A stretch of 43,034 nt of DNA from Phytohabitans sp036906915 (lineage in GTDB: Bacteria > Actinomycetota > Actinomycetes > Mycobacteriales > Micromonosporaceae), in contig NZ_JBAKHX010000073.1 of assembly GCF_036906915.1 (NCBI RefSeq), forward strand, positions 1 through 43,034, given 5' to 3'. The translations under genes and the position numbers were made by a program. Shown here piece after piece: positions 16,266-24,403 of the stretch. The notes under the pieces were generated by a model. The model made no database searches. It had not been told where the DNA came from and saw only the letters and a program-made list of their open reading frames with translations. Within the stretch, counting starts at the first letter, position 1. Every line of letters starts with the position of its first letter.

Positions 16266-17015
16266 TCACGCATACTCCTGTTCCAGGACGGCCAGGTCGC
16301 GGTTGGCGAACTGCACGTGCGCCCACTGGTCGCTGAAGATGACTTGCAGGCACTTAACCGCCGTACGTTCGGCGGGCGGCGGGCAGCCGATCGCGGTGTT
16401 CGGCCCGCGCACCCGGTCCAGCTCCTCCTGTGTGACCTGCGCCAGATATGCGCGCAGATCGGCGATCCGCTCGGCGCGCACGGCGAGGATCTCGTCGAGG
16501 GTGGGCGCGGCCGACTCGTCGATGCCGAACTCGGCGCCGTCGGTGGTGAACGATGCGGGTACGCCGATCGGATGGAACGGGCTCGGGCGAAGGGCCGTCG
16601 CGTGGCCATACCAGGCGTCCACGACGAAGATCGTGTGGCGCAGGGTTTGGGCCAGTGACCACTCGTCGTTCACTGATCTGTAGACGGCCTCGTCCGGCAG
16701 CGCGCTCGCGCGTTGGACCGTCGCGCGCCACAGCTCCTCGATGACGTCCACCGCGTCGCGCATCGTCTCAGGTGTGGTCGGCCGCAGTCGCAGCCGTTCG
16801 GGGTGCAGGCGATCCAGCTCGGCCTCGATCAACGGCATCACCTCCACGCCGTTGACGCGCAGCCCGTTGATCGCCCCGTCGATGTCGGCGTTGAACAGCA
16901 CGACACCACGCATCCGGGCGCCGCTGAGATCCACCTCCCGGAAGGTCGCGCCGGCCATGGACAGGTCAATGAACTCCGCACCCTCGTAATCGGGCTGCTG
17001 CACGAATCGCGTCAT
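16266..17015 (-). CDS. Pentapeptide-DinB fusion protein
   Basis: A 249-residue protein. The first 45 residues are pentapeptide-like repeats (GAEFIDLSMAGATFREVDLS). Residues about 80-240 form a four-helix DinB/mycothiol-transferase-like domain (DEWSLAQTLRHTIFVVDAW, then a second His in SDQWAHVQFANRDLAVL). The His in LRHT and the later WAHVQ His could form the usual metal triad with a residue between them. Such proteins are often annotated as DinB-family thiol-dependent enzymes in actinobacteria; the substrate is unknown. I used ATG 17015; a GTG at 17021 is an alternative. It is a monocistronic minus-strand gene between two direct repeats. Confidence 0.82.
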   Translation of the reverse strand: MTRFVQQPDYEGAEFIDLSMAGATFREVDLSGARMRGVVLFNADIDGAINGLRVNGVEVMPLIEAELDRLHPERLRLRPTTPETMRDAVDVIEELWRATVQRASALPDEAVYRSVNDEWSLAQTLRHTIFVVDAWYGHATALRPSPFHPIGVPASFTTDGAEFGIDESAAPTLDEILAVRAERIADLRAYLAQVTQEELDRVRGPNTAIGCPPPAERTAVKCLQVIFSDQWAHVQFANRDLAVLEQEYA

Positions 17016-17097
17016 CGGCACATCGTAGGGGCCCCCTCTGACAAGACCCGTTGAATCGTCGGTAGGCGCCGAGCCCGCCGCCTACCGGCCCAGGTCG

Positions 17098-17352
17098 CTA
17101 CGACTCCACGGGACTGCACCGGCAGATCAAGATCCAGGCACCGTAAGCGACAGCCGGATCGGCTATCCCTTCCTCGGCGAACGACGGCGGGCGATACCTC
17201 AAAACCCGCAAGTACATTGAGAATCCCAGCAAAACCGTCTCACCCGAAATGTCATTAAGCAGCTCAGACATCCTTGCCCCGCCAGGATTTTTGAGACAGA
17301 CAGACTCGCTCCAAGAACTGGAATCATTTTTGAGACGAACAGCAGCGATCAT
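17098..17352 (-). CDS. Small hypothetical protein
   Basis: An 84-residue reading frame with ATG at 17352. The first half is Ser/Asn/Lys-rich and the second half is hydrophobic (ETVLLGFSMYLRVLRYR). The DNA is lower in GC than the surroundings, which suggests recent acquisition or a gene remnant. I recognise no family, and it may not be expressed. Confidence 0.3.
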   Translation of the reverse strand: MIAAVRLKNDSSSWSESVCLKNPGGARMSELLNDISGETVLLGFSMYLRVLRYRPPSFAEEGIADPAVAYGAWILICRCSPVES

Positions 17353-17388
17353 GTCTCAACAGAAACCGGTGTCTCGCTGATCAGCGCC

Positions 17389-17422
17389 CTTGCGCCACTG
17401 CCATGATCATTGAGATCGGACA
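17389..17422. repeat. Direct repeat copy 2 flanking DinB region
   Basis: CTTGCGCCACTGCCATGATC, then ATTGAGATCGGACA; the partner of the copy at 16187-16218. It ends 22 bp before the GTG of the following reductase gene, so it may also contain part of that gene's promoter. Confidence 0.45.
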
Positions 17423-17443
17423 TCCTGGCACTAGTTTGGGACA

Positions 17444-18340
17444 GTGATCTCTCGCGATGCAGCCAAGGGTCTGGTCGTCGTCACGGGTGCGACTGGCGCC
17501 GTCGGCCGGTGCGTGGTGGCCGAACTGTTGCATGCCGGTTGTCGGGTCCGTGCGGTGTCACGGCGCACCGCAGCAGCGCAGCTTCCACCCGGGGCCGAGG
17601 TGGTAGCCGGTGACCTCGCCGCGCCGTCGACACTCCGCGCCGCGTTCGCCGGGGCGGCGCAACTGGTGCTCATCTCGCTACCTGACACCGTGCAAGAGGT
17701 GGTCGAGCACGCCCGGACAGCGGGGATCGACCACATCGTGGTCGCGTCCTCGGCAGCGGTGACCGCCGGCTACGACACCACCTACAACCTGCCCGTGGAG
17801 CAGGCCGTCATGGCGTCCGGTCTGGCCTGGACCATCGTACGCCCCGGCGAGTTCGCCAACAATGCCCTGCTGATCTGGGGCCCGTCGATCAGAGCGCACC
17901 GCCGGGTCGTCGAACCGTTCCCGGAGCAGGCCGGCAACCCGATCCACGAACGGGACATCGCCGACGTCATCGTCGCCGATCTGCTCGACCCTGAGCGCCG
18001 TGGCCGTATCGACACGATCGTCGGGCCTGCGACGCTCACCAAGCGCGAGCAGGTCGCAGCGATCGCGGCCGCGATCGGGCAGGAGATTGTCCTGGAGGAG
18101 GTCACCCCGGAACGGGCCAGTGCCTTCTACCGGCAGCAGGGCGGGTTCGCCGCGGCGAACGCCGACTTCCTGTTCGGGTTCGAGAGCTACGACGGCGTGG
18201 CGGGCGCCGTCGACGAACCCCACGACACCAGCGTCCATCCCGATGGCGCCTACGCCACGCTGGCCGAGGTACTCGGCCGTCCAGGCCGCTCGTTTGGCCA
18301 GTGGGCACGCGACCACGCATCCGACTTCATGGGATCGTGA
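17444..18340 (+). CDS. NAD(P)-binding NmrA/SDR-like reductase
   Basis: A 298-residue atypical short-chain dehydrogenase of the NmrA/NAD(P)H-binding type. The nucleotide site is VVVTGATGAVGRCVVAEL (residues about 11-28), and an Arg-rich strand follows (VRAVSRR), fitting NADP preference. There is no clear YxxxK catalytic pair; the region where it would lie reads AAVTAGYDTTYNLPVEQAV, so it may be a sensor or an isoflavone-reductase-like enzyme. The GTG start lies 22 bp after the direct repeat. It stands alone on the plus strand, with the IS element downstream. No partner gene hints at a substrate. Confidence 0.85.
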   Translation: MISRDAAKGLVVVTGATGAVGRCVVAELLHAGCRVRAVSRRTAAAQLPPGAEVVAGDLAAPSTLRAAFAGAAQLVLISLPDTVQEVVEHARTAGIDHIVVASSAAVTAGYDTTYNLPVEQAVMASGLAWTIVRPGEFANNALLIWGPSIRAHRRVVEPFPEQAGNPIHERDIADVIVADLLDPERRGRIDTIVGPATLTKREQVAAIAAAIGQEIVLEEVTPERASAFYRQQGGFAAANADFLFGFESYDGVAGAVDEPHDTSVHPDGAYATLAEVLGRPGRSFGQWARDHASDFMGS

Positions 18341-18511
18341 CAGCGGCATAGCGCCGGCGTACGCAGGGCTGGGCTTTCCGCAGACTTACTCCGGACAACT
18401 GGCCAACCGATCATCCGGACCTACTCTGCGGACCGCCGGTCCGTGTCTTGATCATCCGCAACCTTCAAGAGGACGCGACAATGGTTGTCATTCCGGAACA
18501 GGCGCCGAGGG

Positions 18512-19688
18512 TGTGGGGCTCGCAAATTGGGTCTTGCTACGCGGCCTGCATGTATTCGCTGATCAGTCCGCCGAGGATCGGGCGTCGTTGGACCCGTGCG
18601 GTGTCGAGGTTGACGGCGTGTCGTGATGGCGGGTTCGGTGGGCGTTGGCTGAGCGATCTGTGTGGTCGATGGTCGTTGTAGTGGGCGGTGTATTCGGTCA
18701 GCACGCTCGTCAGGTGCCGTTCGCCGGCGATGAGCATTCGGTCGGTGCACTCGCGTCGAACGCTGCCGACCCAGCGCTCCGCGTACGCGTTCGCCCGTGG
18801 GGCTTGCGGCGGCGTGCGGATCACCTCCACCCCCGCCGCGGTGAACACCGTGTCGAATTGCGCGGTGAACTTCGTGTCCCGATCCCGCACCAGAAACCGG
18901 AGTTTCTCCGCCCGGTCGCCGAGGTCCATGAGGAGATTCCGTGCCTGTTGGGTGACCCAGTCGCCGGTCGGGTGCGCGGTGACCCCGACGACGTGGACCC
19001 GGCGGGTGGCGAGCTCGAGGAAGAACAGGACGTAGATCCGCTGGAAGAACACGGTGTCGACGGTGAAGAAGTCGCAGGCCAGCATGGTGTGCGCCTGGGC
19101 GGTGAGGAACTGCTGCCAAGTCGGTCCGCTCCGTCGCGGTGCTGGGTCGACACCAGCATGGTGCAGGATCTTCCAGACGGTGCTGGACGCGATCTGGTAG
19201 CCCAGCCGAGCCAGTTCGCCCTGCACGCGGCGATGCCCCCAGGTCGAGTTCTCCGCGGCCAGCCGCAACACGAGGTCACGGATCTCCCGGTCCACTGGTG
19301 GTCGACCGGGTCGCGGATGTGGGTAGGTCCAATGTCGGGCGATCAACTGGCGGTGCCAGCGCAACAGCGTCGCCGGGGTGACGAAGAACGTCGACCAGCG
19401 TGGTCTGGGCAGCAGCCGCGACAGCGCCGCCAACAGCACCCGGTCCGCGGGCTGCAGTTCCGGACGGTGGACCTGCCGGCGCAGCACCGCCACCTGATGC
19501 CGCAACACGAGCAACTCAACGTCTTTCGCACCGCCATCACGGGCGAGGTGGGTGAGCAGCTGCAGAACCTGGCGCAGGACCAGGTAGATCAACGACGCTG
19601 ACATGACCTCGATCGTTGTCGCTGCCGCCGGGTAGACCTCGCACAAAAGCGCACGTCACAGCCCCGAACTGAATTTACGAGCCCGACA
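18512..19688 (-). mobile_element. IS481-like insertion sequence (1177 bp)
   Basis: The element carries one transposase gene and terminal inverted repeats. The left end reads TGTGGGGCTCGCAAATT (from 18512); the complement of the right end reads TGTCGGGCTCGTAAATT (from 19688), with 15 of 17 positions equal. Ends beginning TGT, a single frame and about 1.2 kb fit the IS481 family, although IS3-type cannot be excluded. I see no clear target duplication: GGG lies at the left border and GGC at the right. The right end interrupts a tyrosine-recombinase gene. Confidence 0.75.
18537..19604 (-). CDS. DDE integrase-core transposase
   Basis: The transposase of the IS element (355 residues from ATG 19604; an in-frame start at 19646 would add 14). 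An N-terminal helix-turn-helix region (HRRVQGELARLGYQIASSTV) precedes the integrase core. The likely catalytic triad is Asp in MLACDFFTVDTVF, Asp in LVRDRDTKFTAQFD and Glu in NAYAERWVGSVRRE. The C-terminal TAHYNDHRPHRSLSQRPP is typical of IS3/IS481 transposases. The frame is uninterrupted, so the element may still be active. Confidence 0.88.
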   Translation of the reverse strand: MSASLIYLVLRQVLQLLTHLARDGGAKDVELLVLRHQVAVLRRQVHRPELQPADRVLLAALSRLLPRPRWSTFFVTPATLLRWHRQLIARHWTYPHPRPGRPPVDREIRDLVLRLAAENSTWGHRRVQGELARLGYQIASSTVWKILHHAGVDPAPRRSGPTWQQFLTAQAHTMLACDFFTVDTVFFQRIYVLFFLELATRRVHVVGVTAHPTGDWVTQQARNLLMDLGDRAEKLRFLVRDRDTKFTAQFDTVFTAAGVEVIRTPPQAPRANAYAERWVGSVRRECTDRMLIAGERHLTSVLTEYTAHYNDHRPHRSLSQRPPNPPSRHAVNLDTARVQRRPILGGLISEYMQAA

Positions 19689-19778
19689 GGCCCGCAGGGT
19701 CCGGTCCCAGTCCCGCAGGAACCCGGCCCAGACCGGTGAGAGATCGATGGTGAGCTTGGTGATGTCGAGCTTCGACAT
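19689..19778 (-). pseudogene. Tyrosine recombinase N-terminal stub
   Basis: ATG 19778 with a GAGG ribosome binding site starts MSKLDITKLTIDLSPVWAGF and LRDWDRTLRA, which resembles the start of integron/phage-like tyrosine recombinases whose next residues normally form the SAM-like core-binding domain. The frame is cut at 19688 by the right end of the IS. I could not find the rest of the gene beyond the IS, so the 3' part is deleted or lies outside the window. Its position next to tRNA-Pro fits an integrase of an island. Confidence 0.6.
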
Positions 19779-19851
19779 GGCAGAAACCTCGGCGAGTCAA
19801 GTGGTCCGACAGTGGCGTGCTAGACCAGGCATTCATGCCGAGCAATGAAAT

Positions 19852-19888
19852 GAGGGCTCCCGCAAGTCGCTGACCTGCGGAAACCCTC
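19852..19888 (-). terminator. 17-bp hairpin downstream of tRNA-Pro
   Basis: On the minus-strand RNA, GAGGGUUUCCGCAGGUC pairs over all 17 positions (three G-U) with GACUUGCGGGAGCCCUC around an AGC loop, and is followed by AUUUCAUU. It starts 7 nt after the tRNA 3' end, so it is most likely the tRNA terminator. Confidence 0.7.
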
Positions 19889-19894
19889 GCGCTG

Positions 19895-19968
<74 letters not shown>

Positions 19969-20042
19969 TCCACCACGGCCTCAACCGCAGCAGCCGATAC
20001 AGCGTAGCGCAGCCCGTCCCAGACCACGCAAACGCCCCACCG

Positions 20043-21425
20043 CTAGCCGTGCGGCCTGCCCCGCCCTCCAGGCCCTTGCCGCTTGCGAGGCTTGACGGAG
20101 ACCTCCACCGGGCTGCCTTCGAACCCGAACTCCTCCCGCAGCTTCCGCTCCACGAACCGCTGATATCCAGCGTCTAGCGGCGCGGTGGTGAACAGCACAA
20201 ACCGCGGCGGCCGAGTCCCCGCCTGCGTGGCGAACAGGATGCGAGGCGCCCGCCCTCCACGCACCGGGTGTGGTGTCTCCTGCACGAGTGCGGTCAGCCA
20301 CTGGTTGAGCTGCCCGGTTGGTACCCGCATTTCCCAGCTGTCCAGCGCGGTACGCAACGCCGGCGCTAGTTTGTCGACGGCCCGCCCGGTCATGGCGGAA
20401 ATGTTGACCCGCAGCGCCCAAGGGATCCGCCGCAGTTCCCGGTCGACTTCCTTCGCCAACAAGTAACGGCGGTCGTCGTCGACCAGGTCCCACTTGTTGA
20501 AGGCGATCACCACTGCCCGGCCAGACTCGACGACCATGCCGATGATTCGCTGGTCCTGCTCGCTGATCGGCTCGCTGGCGTCGAACAGGACGACGGCGAC
20601 CTCGGCGGCTTCGATGGCGCCGGCGGTGCGCAGGCTGGCGTAGTACTCGGTGCCGCTGGCCGTGCCGACGCGCCTGCGCAGGCCGGCGGTGTCGACCAGT
20701 TGCCAGGTTTCGCCGCCGATCGAAACGAGGCTGTCGACGGGGTCGACGGTGGTGCCGGCGACCGGGTCGACGACCGCGCGTTCTTCGCGGGCGAGGCGGT
20801 TGAGCAGGCTGGATTTGCCGACGTTGGGGCGGCCGACGAGGGCGACGCGGCGGGGGCCGCGCTCGGTGGGTTCGGCTATCGGCGGTGGTGCGGGCAGGGC
20901 GTCGAGGACGGCGTCGAGCAGGTCGCCGGAGCCTCGCCCGTGCAGGGCGGAGACCGGGTACGGCTGGCCGAGGCCCAGCGACCACAATGCGGCCGATTCG
21001 AGCTCGATGTTGTTGTTGTCGGCCTTGTTCGCCACCAGCAGCACGGGTTTGGCGCTGCGGCGCAGCATCTTGACGGCGGCTTCGTCGACGTCGGTGGCGC
21101 CGACCATGGCGTCGACGACGAACAGCACCACGTCGGCGGTGGCGACCGCGGATTCGGCCTGGGCGGCGATGGCGGCGGCGCGGTCGCGGGCGTCGGGCTC
21201 CCAGCCGCCGGTGTCGACGACGGTGAACTGCCGGCCGGACCAGTTGGCGTCGTACGGCACCCGGTCGCGGGTCACGCCGGGGGTGTCTTCGACGACGGCC
21301 TGGCGGCGGCCGATGATGCGGTTGACCAGGGTGGACTTGCCGACGTTGGGGCGGCCCACGACGGCGACGACCGGTATGTAGCCGGTCGGCTCGGTGGACT
21401 CGGCGATCTCGGAGGGCAGCGTCAC
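20043..21425 (-). CDS. der: GTPase Der (EngA), ribosome assembly
   Basis: An essential GTPase with two tandem G domains that works in late 50S subunit maturation. The first G domain has GRPNVGKST (residues 24-32), DTGGW and NKAD. The second, after an acidic linker, has GRPNVGKSS, DTAGL and NKWD. A KH-like domain ends in a basic tail (VKPRKRQGPGGRGRPHG). The length of 460 residues is normal for actinobacteria. The GTG start overlaps the cmk stop by 4 nt, so the two are translationally coupled, as in most actinobacteria. The gene is followed by tRNA-Pro on the same strand. Confidence 0.97.
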   Translation of the reverse strand: MTLPSEIAESTEPTGYIPVVAVVGRPNVGKSTLVNRIIGRRQAVVEDTPGVTRDRVPYDANWSGRQFTVVDTGGWEPDARDRAAAIAAQAESAVATADVVLFVVDAMVGATDVDEAAVKMLRRSAKPVLLVANKADNNNIELESAALWSLGLGQPYPVSALHGRGSGDLLDAVLDALPAPPPIAEPTERGPRRVALVGRPNVGKSSLLNRLAREERAVVDPVAGTTVDPVDSLVSIGGETWQLVDTAGLRRRVGTASGTEYYASLRTAGAIEAAEVAVVLFDASEPISEQDQRIIGMVVESGRAVVIAFNKWDLVDDDRRYLLAKEVDRELRRIPWALRVNISAMTGRAVDKLAPALRTALDSWEMRVPTGQLNQWLTALVQETPHPVRGGRAPRILFATQAGTRPPRFVLFTTAPLDAGYQRFVERKLREEFGFEGSPVEVSVKPRKRQGPGGRGRPHG

Positions 21426-22105
21426 GCCTGTACCCGCCCGTCGAGCAGCGTGTGTAGCCGGGACACGACCTCGTCGATGCCCAGGCCGGTGGTGTCGAGC
21501 ACGACCGCGTCGTCGGCCTGCTGGAGCGGGTCGGTGGCCCGCGTCGAGTCGAGCTGGTCGCGGCGGTGCAGGTCGGCGGCGGTCGCGGCCACGTCGGAGG
21601 CGTTTTCCGCGCTGCGGCGGCGGGCCCGCGCGTCAGCGGAGGCGGTCAGGTACACCTTCAGGTCCGCGTCGGGCACGACGACGGTGCCGATGTCTCGGCC
21701 TTCGACGACGACGCGCCCCGCTTCGGCGATGAGCTTGCGCTGCTGGGCCACCAGCAGCTGGCGCACCCACGGCACCGCGGCGACCGCGGACACCGCGCTG
21801 GTCACCTCCTGGCCCCGGATGGGGCCGTCGACCGACGTGCCGTCGACGGTGATGTGCGGCGCGGTCGGGTCGGTGCCGATCTCAAGCTCGACCTCACCGG
21901 CGACCTTGGCCACCGCGTCGCCGTCGTGCGGGTCGACGCCGGATTGCAGCACCGCCCACGTCACCGCCCGGTACATCGCACCGGTGTCCAGGTATCGGGC
22001 GTCGAGCGCCGAGGCCAGCCGCCGCGAAACGGTGGACTTGCCCGAACCGGACGGGCCGTCGACAGCGACCACACAACGCCCGGAATCCACCATTTCCGTC
22101 ACCAC
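21422..22105 (-). CDS. cmk: Cytidylate kinase
   Basis: Phosphorylates CMP and dCMP to the diphosphates. The P-loop is DGPSGSGKST near residue 16, and the substrate region has YLDTGAMYRAVT and VVEGRDIGTVVVPDADLKVY; the lid is rich in Arg (SADARARRRSAEN). The length of about 227 residues is normal. A strong GAGGAGG at 22107-22113 lies 1, 4 or 13 nt before possible starts at GTG 22105, GTG 22102 and ATG 22093. The exact start is therefore uncertain, and the GTG at 22102 has the most usable spacing. It is coupled to der. The three plus-strand genes that follow upstream separate it from rluB. Confidence 0.95.
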   Translation of the reverse strand: MVTEMVDSGRCVVAVDGPSGSGKSTVSRRLASALDARYLDTGAMYRAVTWAVLQSGVDPHDGDAVAKVAGEVELEIGTDPTAPHITVDGTSVDGPIRGQEVTSAVSAVAAVPWVRQLLVAQQRKLIAEAGRVVVEGRDIGTVVVPDADLKVYLTASADARARRRSAENASDVAATAADLHRRDQLDSTRATDPLQQADDAVVLDTTGLGIDEVVSRLHTLLDGRVQA

Positions 22106-22190
22106 GCCTCCTCACGAACTACCTTGCCATCCTCAATCATGCCCGGTCGCGATTCCACCCTCACGGCCGACCTTGAGTAGGCTGCGTGCC

Positions 22191-23246
22191 ATGTCGTCGC
22201 TCGCGCGTTTCCTGCGCTCGCGCCGGCGGCAGATCACGCTCGCCGTCCTGCTCGGCGTCGCCGGCACGATTTTGCTGGTCGCGGGCCATTGGGCGCCTGG
22301 CTACGCCCAGGAAATCATGGTCAACCTCGGTGCCAGCCTGGTGATGGTGGCGCTGTCATTTGTCGTGTTCGACCCGATATTCGAAGACATGCGGCGTAAC
22401 GCCGTCGAGGAGCACCGCACCCTCAACCACGACCAGCTGGTGACGAACATCGCCGCCGCCAGGGTCGAGGTCGACATCCTGGAGACCTGGACGGGGCTGC
22501 TGGAAGACCGATACCGCGACCGGTTCCTCGACGCGGTCACCACCGCCGTGCGCGCCGGCGTCGAGGTGCGGGTGCTGCTGCTCGACCCGGAGTCCTCGGC
22601 CGCCGAGCAGCGCGCCGAGGAACTGCACCACACCCAGGTCCCACTGCTGATCATGGACAACCTGCGGCACCTGTACACGCTGCGCCGCCGGCTCGACCCG
22701 CTGGTCGCCCGGCAGCTACAGGTGCGCGTCTACGACGCCTCACCGTCGATCCAGCTGTACCGGTGGGACGACAAGTCGTTCATCTCGTTCTTCCCGGTCG
22801 GAGTCCGGGCGTACGACGCGCGGCAGATCGAGGCGTTCATGTCCAGCCCGCTGGGCGAGTTCGTGTCCAGCCGCTTCGAGGAACTGTGGGGCGACTCGAC
22901 CACCCGCACGCTGGAAGAGTTCATGTCGCTGTCGCTGACGATCCGGCTCGGCACCGCCGACCTGGCCACCAGCCACGCCCATTTCGTGCGGCTCGACGGC
23001 GACTGCTTCGTCGACGGTTCGTCGCTGCTGGACCACCTCACCGACCACGGCGCCCGCCGGCTCAGCCTCGCCGTCGGCGGCCTGCGCGACGCCATCTTCG
23101 ACATGGTCCGCCTCGACCAGCACGACCAGTCGCGGCGGGCAACCGTGGTGGCGCTGTTCGACGCCAAGTACGGCAGCGGGCACGACCACCGCGTCATCCT
23201 GCGGCTCGTGCCGCGCGCCGACGCTGGCCAGCCACTGGCACACTGA
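22191..23246 (+). CDS. Membrane protein with PLD-like domain
   Basis: A 351-residue protein of unknown function. An Arg-rich N-terminus (FLRSRRRQ) is followed by two likely membrane helices (ITLAVLLGVAGTILLVAG and EIMVNLGASLVMVALSFVVF). The cytoplasmic part recalls the phospholipase D-like fold: AVRAGVEVRVLLLDPESSAA, and later SIQLYRWDDKSFISFFP and GEFVSSRFEELWGDS. I see no HxKxxxxD motif, so hydrolase activity is doubtful. A last basic-acidic domain follows. The start is ATG 22191, 86 bp from the divergent cmk gene. The next gene begins 4 bp after its stop. Confidence 0.8.
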   Translation: MSSLARFLRSRRRQITLAVLLGVAGTILLVAGHWAPGYAQEIMVNLGASLVMVALSFVVFDPIFEDMRRNAVEEHRTLNHDQLVTNIAAARVEVDILETWTGLLEDRYRDRFLDAVTTAVRAGVEVRVLLLDPESSAAEQRAEELHHTQVPLLIMDNLRHLYTLRRRLDPLVARQLQVRVYDASPSIQLYRWDDKSFISFFPVGVRAYDARQIEAFMSSPLGEFVSSRFEELWGDSTTRTLEEFMSLSLTIRLGTADLATSHAHFVRLDGDCFVDGSSLLDHLTDHGARRLSLAVGGLRDAIFDMVRLDQHDQSRRATVVALFDAKYGSGHDHRVILRLVPRADAGQPLAH

Positions 23247-23250
23247 GATC

Positions 23251-23586
23251 GTGTTCATCGAATACGAAGACTTCACCAAGGTCGATATGCGCGCCGGACG
23301 CATCGTCAAGGTGGAAGAGTTCCCCCGGGCGCGCACCCCCAGCTACAAGGTGCTGGTCGACTTCGGCCCCGAGATCGGCGAACGGTGGTCCAGCATGCAG
23401 GCCGCCCGCGAGTACCGGCCGGAGGAACTTCTCGACACCCTCGTCGTCGGCGTGGTGAACCTGCCGGAGAAGAACATCGCCGGGTTCAAGTCGCAGGCGT
23501 TGATCCTCGGCGTGCCCGCCGAAGACGGGAGCCTGTCGCTGCTGCGGCCCAGCCGGGGCGCGCAGCTCGGCAGCCATGTCTACTAG
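23251..23586 (+). CDS. CsaA-like tRNA-binding domain protein
   Basis: A 111-residue OB-fold protein of the CsaA/tRNA-binding domain type, reported as an export-related chaperone in Bacillus and a tRNA binder in general. The pattern FTKVDMRAGRIVKVEEFPRA, YKVLVDFGPEIGERWSS and VVGVVNLPEKNIAGFKSQAL is that of the family. The GTG start lies 4 bp after the previous stop, and the end overlaps the next gene by 11 nt. The three genes are thus one small plus-strand operon. Confidence 0.85.
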   Translation: MFIEYEDFTKVDMRAGRIVKVEEFPRARTPSYKVLVDFGPEIGERWSSMQAAREYRPEELLDTLVVGVVNLPEKNIAGFKSQALILGVPAEDGSLSLLRPSRGAQLGSHVY

Positions 23587-24220
23587 CCTCGACCAGCTCT
23601 GGTCGCGGATCGTCACCAACCAGCCGGCCGCCGTGCGGGCCCACCTCGACGCCGAGCGGCGGCTGGTGTCCACAGTGGCCACCGGATACCGGTCGCTGGT
23701 GGAGGTCGGCTGCGCCGACGGCAGCCTGCTGCTGCCGGTCGCACGCCGCCTCGGCCTGGAATACCTCGGCGTCGACCTCGCCGCCGGCGCCGTCGAGGCC
23801 ACCCGGGCGCTGGGAGCCGACGCGGTGCGGGCCGACGCCGTTGACCTGGCCACACTCCCCCTGCCCGCCGGGTCGCTGCTGATCGGATACCCGTTCAACG
23901 TCTTCGGCAACCTGCCCGACCCGCCGCGGGCGCTCACCGCAGCGGCCACCACCGGCGCCGACGCGCTGGTGCTGACCTACGACACGTCACCGGCCGCCAC
24001 GACCCTGCGCACCGAGTACTACGCCGCGTGCGACCTTCCCGGCGAGCTGGCCACCGACGAAACGGGTGTGCACTTCACGTCGGGCACCTTCCGCTCCTCG
24101 GTGTACCACCGCGAGGTGGTGACCGCCTGGCTGACGGCCGCCGGCTACCGCACGGCGGTCACCCCGTACGGCCGCGCCGGCCTGGCCTACCACGCGACGG
24201 CGGCGCCGCACTCCCCATAG
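23576..24220 (+). CDS. Class I SAM-dependent methyltransferase
   Basis: A 214-residue methyltransferase. SAM-binding motif I is LVEVGCADGSLLLPVA, motif II is YLGVDLAAGAVEA with Asp for the ribose hydroxyls, and motif III is ADAVDLATLPLPAGS. The C-terminal part has VYHREVVTAWLTAAGYRTAV. There is no indication of the substrate. The ATG overlaps the csaA-like gene by 11 nt. No terminator hairpin is obvious in the 183 bp to the convergent rluB, where I see no other gene. Confidence 0.85.
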   Translation: MSTSLDQLWSRIVTNQPAAVRAHLDAERRLVSTVATGYRSLVEVGCADGSLLLPVARRLGLEYLGVDLAAGAVEATRALGADAVRADAVDLATLPLPAGSLLIGYPFNVFGNLPDPPRALTAAATTGADALVLTYDTSPAATTLRTEYYAACDLPGELATDETGVHFTSGTFRSSVYHREVVTAWLTAAGYRTAVTPYGRAGLAYHATAAPHSP

Positions 24221-24403
24221 ACGCCGCCGGCCCGTCGAAACAGCGCCAGCAGCGCGGGAGGCAGATTTTCGGATACGCGGACAGTGGCTGGCGCCTCGGC
24301 GTTGGTTGCCGTATCGGCGGGCCAGGTGCTCAGAAAGTCCCGCGGCGCACGGACCCGGTCGTGCGACACCGCCTCCACCGGCCGGCGGCGAGCCACAGCT
24401 CGG

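Noticed and set aside
20700..22190. Long plus-strand open frame antisense to der and cmk, in frame with the PLD-like gene
   Set aside because: It is antisense to two conserved genes, is rich in Arg/Ser/Gly without family character, and arises from GC-rich codon bias. Only the part from ATG 22191 is a gene.
24187..24396. 69-codon minus-strand frame between the methyltransferase and rluB
   Set aside because: It overlaps the methyltransferase 3' end, has no ribosome binding site and no recognisable features.
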